This document shows, one piece after another, positions 60,073-64,000 of a DNA stretch of 64,000 nt (within the stretch, counting starts at the first letter, position 1; every line of letters starts with the position of its first letter). The position numbers and the translations under genes were made by a program. Where the stretch lies: assembly GCA_905221605.1 (NCBI GenBank), contig CAJNDS010000466.1, positions 1 to 64,000 of the forward strand, written 5' to 3'. The DNA is from Symbiodinium natans (taxonomy: Eukaryota; Sar; Dinophyceae; Suessiales; Symbiodiniaceae). The notes below the pieces were generated by a model. It saw only the letters and a program-made list of their open reading frames with translations, did not search any database and was not told the origin of the DNA.

Positions 60073-62445
60073 TTAGTCACGACTTCGTCCTGAGGGCGAA
60101 CTTATTTCGCCGTCACGGCTTCGCCCTGAGGATGCTAAAGCATCGTCACTATCACTCTTGTTTTTCTTCAACTTACTTACTTCCTTTTTCAGTTTATCTA
60201 CTTCATTTATTGTTGCCTGTAAAGCACTCCATAAAATTGGCACACATGTTGTGTAATCAAATTTTAAATAACCATCTTTTCCTTCTTTTACTACATTCTG
60301 CCATTCGTCGGGCATCTTCTTCGTTTCCATAAAATCATTAGCAATAAATCCTACACACGATTTACCTTGTTGTCTGTCATCAATAAAATGATATGTTTTC
60401 GGCTTAATATATTTTACTAGTTCTACTGCTTTTTTACTATTTACTTCCTTTATATCTTTCTTTAATCTTTTATCCGATGAAGGAATTAACGACCCTGTAT
60501 ATGAAAGGTCGCCATAAACATCAACACCTGTTGTTGTTGCATCTAATGTTGATAAGTTGTTATTACTTAATCTTATCCATCCGTTGTCATCTGGGTTATT
60601 TATTAATACTCGTTGCTGTCCTGTTATATCATCATGTGTTATTTCTAGGTTACCTAATAAAGTAACTTTCGCTTCGGTTAATGATAACTCCGGCGTGCTT
60701 CCTATAGTTCCAATGATAAAATTAATTGCTCTGTCGGTGTCTCCATTTCTTATATCTAGATCATAATCACTACCATTTACTGTTTCTTTAATTGCTGACG
60801 AATGTTGAAAATAAACACCACCCCACACATCTAAATCTGCTTCTGCTGTTATTTTTCCTATACTGTTGAAAGTCTGATTATTTGTAACTGCTCTGTTAAT
60901 TGTAATTCCGTTAGTGTCGGTTAGTTGTAATGCTATAGTTCCTGTTGTTGGATCGGTTGCTCTGTTTGGTTGGAATGAGAAATTTATTTCGTCATTTGTT
61001 ATTAAGTTTAATGAATTGTTAGCGTCTGCTCTTCTGTATAACTTGCTATTGTTCCATATCAATATTTCATTGTTAAAAGTAGTAGCGCCGTTAAACCTTA
61101 CAGTGGAGCTAAAGTTAGAATTGCCACCATTAACGTTAAGAACATCCACAACGGCATTAGCTCCTATCCCTAATTTATTACATCTCACCGCGTTAGAATT
61201 ATTCATATTCAAAAATAGCTGTTGCGATGTGTCATTGGTATTATAAGCATCAATACTAAAGCCTCTAAATCTTAATTTCCCACTATTATTGGCAATGGCT
61301 ACAACATTACTGGCGTCTGTTGTTGGTTTGTAAATTGTAAGTCCTGAATTGTTAGAAATATTGAAATTATCAGTTTCATAATATATATTATCCTTGAAAT
61401 GTGTCGGTTTAAAAAATGTTGATCCTCCTGTTGTATTATTGCATTCTATATATGTATTTGTGTCAGTATCATCATTAGTTCCATTAATTAATCTTATAGC
61501 GTTCGCGGTTTCATCAATTGATAAATCCATTGATATATTGGATTTAGTAGCATTAGTGTATCTTTCAATACTTGTGTTAGCGTTTGTTAATTCAATATCC
61601 CCCTTTACTGTCAAGTTGCTTGTTATGTCAATTTCACCTCCTATTGTTACATTAGTTGTAATATTTACATTATTCACTGACAAGTCATTATTCATATTAA
61701 TATTCCCCGTAGGGTTTAAGTTCAAATCTACAACACTGTCGTCGCTTGTGGCATTGGCATTAATTTTGTTTCCTTGTAAAGTTATGTAATTTGTAGCATT
61801 CTTAAATACACTAATAATTTTATCTCCTCCTCCTGTTTGATTGCTGAATAGTAATCCTGTAGTTGGTGATATGTTTATCGTCTCGTTGTTTAATGTTAAA
61901 CCACTATGAATAATCGTAGGAGCGCTACAATCAATAATTGGAAATGTAGAAAACCTATCAGTAAAGTCTGATTTAGGAACTCTTAAATCTAAAAAGTTAT
62001 CAATTTCTGTATCGGTATAACCACTGCTACCACCAGCACCTGCTATTAACGTATCTACCTCACCTTTATTATAAAAGTTAGTAGCCAATAATGTGTTATT
62101 TTGATAATTAGTAGATAAATTTGTGTCTATCTGCGTTGATGTATAATAGTTACTTAATGTTGTATCAATCTCGGTTTTATTGTAAAAGTTCGTGGCTAAA
62201 ACTGTGTTAGTTTGATAGTTGTTGGTTAAGTCGTCGTTGATAGCATTAATATTATTGAAGTTCTGCAACTGCTTTGTGTTTAAAACTGCTATGGCGTCGG
62301 TGTTTGCCGTTATGTCTGTTGCGAAGTTAAGATTTTCTACCTCTGTTTTTGTTGCGTAGGTATCTGATATTTCACTTACACCCGTTGAAGATGACAAATA
62401 AAATCTATCTGCATAAACTGCTGTTAGATTGTTTATTGAAGCCAT
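60073..62445 (-). CDS. fibre/appendage-like protein with C-terminal S74 intramolecular chaperone
   Basis: An intact 790-residue protein from ATG 62445. The N-terminal third has repeated trimer-type units (NFYNKTEIDTTLSNYY, NFYNKGEVDTLI, YTSTQIDTNL), as in phage and virus fibres. The middle is Asn/Thr-rich and beta-prone. Near residues 670-720 is the peptidase S74 chaperone signature (SSDKRLKKDI, then YIKPKTYHFIDD and GFIANDF), followed by a coiled coil. The S74 domain assists trimer folding and then cleaves itself off; the Ser of SDKRLK is the expected nucleophile. The protein probably forms a surface fibre that binds the host. Its last 18 residues repeat SGRSRD and come from a GC-richer repeat (60076-60144). 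Confidence 0.85.
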   Translation of the reverse strand: MASINNLTAVYADRFYLSSSTGVSEISDTYATKTEVENLNFATDITANTDAIAVLNTKQLQNFNNINAINDDLTNNYQTNTVLATNFYNKTEIDTTLSNYYTSTQIDTNLSTNYQNNTLLATNFYNKGEVDTLIAGAGGSSGYTDTEIDNFLDLRVPKSDFTDRFSTFPIIDCSAPTIIHSGLTLNNETINISPTTGLLFSNQTGGGDKIISVFKNATNYITLQGNKINANATSDDSVVDLNLNPTGNINMNNDLSVNNVNITTNVTIGGEIDITSNLTVKGDIELTNANTSIERYTNATKSNISMDLSIDETANAIRLINGTNDDTDTNTYIECNNTTGGSTFFKPTHFKDNIYYETDNFNISNNSGLTIYKPTTDASNVVAIANNSGKLRFRGFSIDAYNTNDTSQQLFLNMNNSNAVRCNKLGIGANAVVDVLNVNGGNSNFSSTVRFNGATTFNNEILIWNNSKLYRRADANNSLNLITNDEINFSFQPNRATDPTTGTIALQLTDTNGITINRAVTNNQTFNSIGKITAEADLDVWGGVYFQHSSAIKETVNGSDYDLDIRNGDTDRAINFIIGTIGSTPELSLTEAKVTLLGNLEITHDDITGQQRVLINNPDDNGWIRLSNNNLSTLDATTTGVDVYGDLSYTGSLIPSSDKRLKKDIKEVNSKKAVELVKYIKPKTYHFIDDRQQGKSCVGFIANDFMETKKMPDEWQNVVKEGKDGYLKFDYTTCVPILWSALQATINEVDKLKKEVSKLKKNKSDSDDALASSGRSRDGEISSPSGRSRD
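60076..60144. repeat. GC-rich direct and inverted repeats at the fibre gene end
   Basis: Two 20-bp direct copies (60076-60095 and 60112-60131, differing at two positions). Each contains CTTCGYCCTGAGG; the first pairs with the following GGGCGAA to make a hairpin. GATGCTAAAGCATC follows as another palindrome. Composition is clearly richer in GC than the gene around it. Confidence 0.75.
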
Positions 62446-62446
62446 T

Positions 62447-62479
62447 ATTAAACTAATTTAGATTTTAAATTAGTTTAAT
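62447..62479. terminator. perfect 14-bp hairpin between fibre and nuclease genes
   Basis: ATTAAACTAATTTA, loop GATTT, TAAATTAGTTTAAT. It sits between the nuclease stop (62486) and the fibre ATG (62445), both on the minus strand. It could end the nuclease transcript or serve as a viral signal. Confidence 0.5.
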
Positions 62480-62485
62480 GATGGG

Positions 62486-63286
62486 TTATTGATCGTGTTC
62501 CTCCTTTGCTTGTTGACGTTTCTCTCTTCGCTTTCTGTTGATTTCTTCCTTATGCTCTTGGTAGAATTCGCGTCGCTTTTGGTTTTGCTCTTCTTTATGT
62601 TGTTCGTGATATTCTTTGTGTTTCTGTAGTATGGTATCTCTGTTGTTTTCATGATAACCTTTTTTGTATTGTGCTATACGTTCTTTATTATCTTGTCTGT
62701 ATTGTTTATCATATGCTACTCTTTCTTCTTTGTGTTGATCTCTGTATTCTTTGTTTTTTGCTCTTTTAATTTCAATGTTATCATGATAGTTTTTGTTGCT
62801 CTTTGCTTTTATGTATTCTTTGTTATCTTGGTAATGTTCTTTTATATATTCCTGTATTCGTTCCTTGTTTGTATCTCTTCTCTCTTTTTGGTCTTGTAGT
62901 AGTTGTTCTTTATTGTCTTCTTAATACTGTTTCTTTACTGCTTTCACATGTTCATGGTTATCATGTTCCCACTCTTTCTTAGTCCTTCCGTTAATGAGTT
63001 TGTTCAATGTTCCCATCTGCCTAATGTATTCTGCCTCTTTTGCTGTTAGTTGTTCTTTTCTTTCACATGGAAAATCTAGAAGCAGTTCTATATAGAAACA
63101 GTCGCTACCCAGCTCCCTCATTAGGTTGTATAACTTGCTGTCTTTCTTTTTGTATGACTCTACAGATGAGCGATGGTTAGCCATTCGTTTACATAATTTT
63201 TGACATGTAGAACCAATGTATATATCATCAGTTTGTGTGTTTTTGATACAATAGATTTTTCCGTTGGCGAAGTTAATACTACTCAT
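62486..63286 (-). pseudogene. GIY-YIG endonuclease with long Lys/Glu-rich repeat tail, internal stop
   Basis: From ATG 63286. The N-terminal domain has KIYCIKNTQTDDIYIGSTC, with the two Tyr-containing strands (IYC...IYIGS), then a basic helix (KLCKRMANHRSS) and a Glu in the LTAKEAEYI helix. These are the hallmarks of GIY-YIG nucleases. An in-frame TAA at 62921-62923 interrupts it. The same frame then continues 144 codons as NKERIQEYIKEHYQD-type Lys/Glu/Gln/Tyr repeats to a stop at 62486. The same nuclease-plus-charged-repeat layout is common in giant viruses and their relatives. The first 121 residues alone contain the whole nuclease domain and could still function. Possible roles are selfish-gene homing or DNA processing. 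Confidence 0.8.
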
Positions 63287-63352
63287 TACTGTATATTACT
63301 TAATATTACTGTTTCTTTAAATGCCTTTTATACATAAATTATATACACCTCA

Positions 63353-64000
63353 TCAATCTAAAACCGTTGAAGCCGACTCACTTAACTCGAATATTTGCTC
63401 ACTCACAGCAGTCACAAAAACTCTCTCAATTCCTAGTGCGAAATTTGCGTTGGCTCCTTTGATTTTAAAAGTGATTAAGGAGCCCATTTTCGTGTTGGAA
63501 CCTGTGAAATTCATATCGGGTTGCTTATCGAAATTTATTCCTCCAATAAATTTATCGTTAGCATAGCGGTAAATGTCAATACTAAAGCCATCATAATAAG
63601 GCGACATCACATTTACTGCTCTGCGAAGGAAATACATAAATTCACTGATACTTGATATTTCTTGTTCTGGGAATTTCTTATTGGCTATTTGTATTTGTGC
63701 TGAAATTTGTTTATCGCTATCAATTACGCCTTCTAAATTATCAATGGTTACTGCCATAGGATGGAAAAAGTAGTTCCATCTCTTTCTGTCATAATTACCT
63801 GCTGTGTTGTCATTATTGATATTGCTGTTGCTAAAGGTGAAGAACATCTGAGATAAACGAGTTGAAGATTTTACGATGTTCATGTTGATCTCTGTGTTTC
63901 CTGCCGTGAAGGTTTGTGAAAATGAATAATAAGCAGGATAAACCATTCGAAGCCTACCCCCTTTCAATAAATGTGAAACTATATTATTGTTGACGGTGTT
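63353..64000 (-). CDS. major capsid-like protein, C-terminal part (runs off window)
   Basis: An open frame from the window edge to a stop at 63353, about 215 codons. It has beta-rich segments of jelly-roll character: FSQTFTAGNTEINMNIV, LSQMFFTFSNSNIN, RWNYFFHPM, then AQIQIANKKFPEQEI and the helix SEFMYFLRRAVNV. FIGGINFDKQ, GSLITFKIKGAN and ERVFVTAVSE follow at the C-terminus. The pattern resembles the C-terminal jelly roll of major capsid proteins of polinton-like viruses and virophages. Support comes from the neighbouring packaging ATPase. The N-terminal part is outside the window, so the double jelly roll cannot be confirmed; a minor capsid protein is the alternative. Confidence 0.65.
   Translation of the reverse strand, partial: NTVNNNIVSHLLKGGRLRMVYPAYYSFSQTFTAGNTEINMNIVKSSTRLSQMFFTFSNSNINNDNTAGNYDRKRWNYFFHPMAVTIDNLEGVIDSDKQISAQIQIANKKFPEQEISSISEFMYFLRRAVNVMSPYYDGFSIDIYRYANDKFIGGINFDKQPDMNFTGSNTKMGSLITFKIKGANANFALGIERVFVTAVSEQIFELSESASTVLD

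Larger units (their letters stand above)
57819..64000. mobile_element. endogenous viral island B (polinton-like virus, runs off the window)
   Basis: An abrupt change from mixed-GC host DNA to AT-rich DNA. Gene order: zinc-binding protein (-), CXXCRCKR coiled-coil protein (-), small ORF (-), packaging ATPase (+), fibre with S74 domain (-), GIY-YIG nuclease (-), capsid-like protein (-). ATPase plus capsid-like protein plus small genome packing points to a polinton-like or virophage-related DNA virus; a fragment of a larger nucleocytoplasmic virus is the main alternative. Frameshifts in the ATPase and a stop in the nuclease show integration followed by decay. The right end is outside the window. 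Confidence 0.75.

Noticed and set aside
62651-62899. Hydrophobic 82-codon plus-strand frame in island B
   Set aside because: It is the reverse of the Lys/Glu-rich tail of the GIY-YIG nuclease (AAG/GAA read backwards gives Phe/Leu).
1-64000. CRISPR arrays, rRNA or tRNA genes
   Set aside because: No repeat-spacer arrays, rRNA cores or tRNA T-loop/anticodon patterns were noticed; tandem repeats present are simple or telomere-like.

Overview
The window looks like nuclear DNA of a dinoflagellate, probably of the Symbiodiniaceae/Suessiales type. This is inferred from several signs: mixed-GC, intron-rich DNA; dispersed and mostly degenerate TTTAGGG/CCCTAAA arrays; short exons that usually follow an AG|G acceptor and sometimes precede GC donors; and two Ty1/copia elements whose Gag has a zinc knuckle with a long last spacer and whose polymerase has an HVDD centre. 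No rRNA, tRNA or CRISPR array was seen.

Layout. (1) 1-3646: gene-poor DNA ending in a TTTAGGG array. (2) 3647-12189: copia element 1 (+ strand), with identical 236-bp LTRs and the target duplication TTTAG, so it landed inside the telomere-like array. It encodes Gag, a protease-like segment, an SAP/ExoX-like segment in another frame, a 2OG-Fe(II) dioxygenase-like domain, integrase, reverse transcriptase and RNase H. (3) About 12.2-48.2 kb: many short minus-strand exon candidates, most of them coiled-coil, with TTTAGGG-type arrays in the putative introns. One intact single-exon gene for a secreted FkbM-like methyltransferase lies at 19230-20243. (4) 24.3-27.2 kb: an AT-rich island (A), the remnant of a polinton-like or related DNA virus, cut off inside its packaging ATPase and fused directly to CCCTAAG-type repeats. 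(5) 48225-57109: copia element 2 (- strand), with identical 154-bp LTRs and target duplication ACCTT. It carries a methyltransferase-like domain between protease and integrase, and several frameshifts. (6) 57819-64000: a second, longer AT-rich viral island (B). It has the same small-gene block as island A, then the ATPase, a fibre protein with an S74 chaperone domain, a GIY-YIG nuclease and a capsid-like protein running off the window.

How the parts relate. Islands A and B share gene order and homologous proteins, and both start with inverted repeats ending in CCTTGCCCA/TTTGGG-like sequence. They are therefore two integrations of related viruses, both decayed by stops and frameshifts. The two retrotransposons share a primer-binding site (TGGTAGCGGAGC) but carry different accessory domains. 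One accessory domain is an oxygenase and the other resembles a methyltransferase, so capture of nucleic-acid-modifying enzymes by these elements is a theme worth testing. All functions are read from sequence motifs; no database search was possible.
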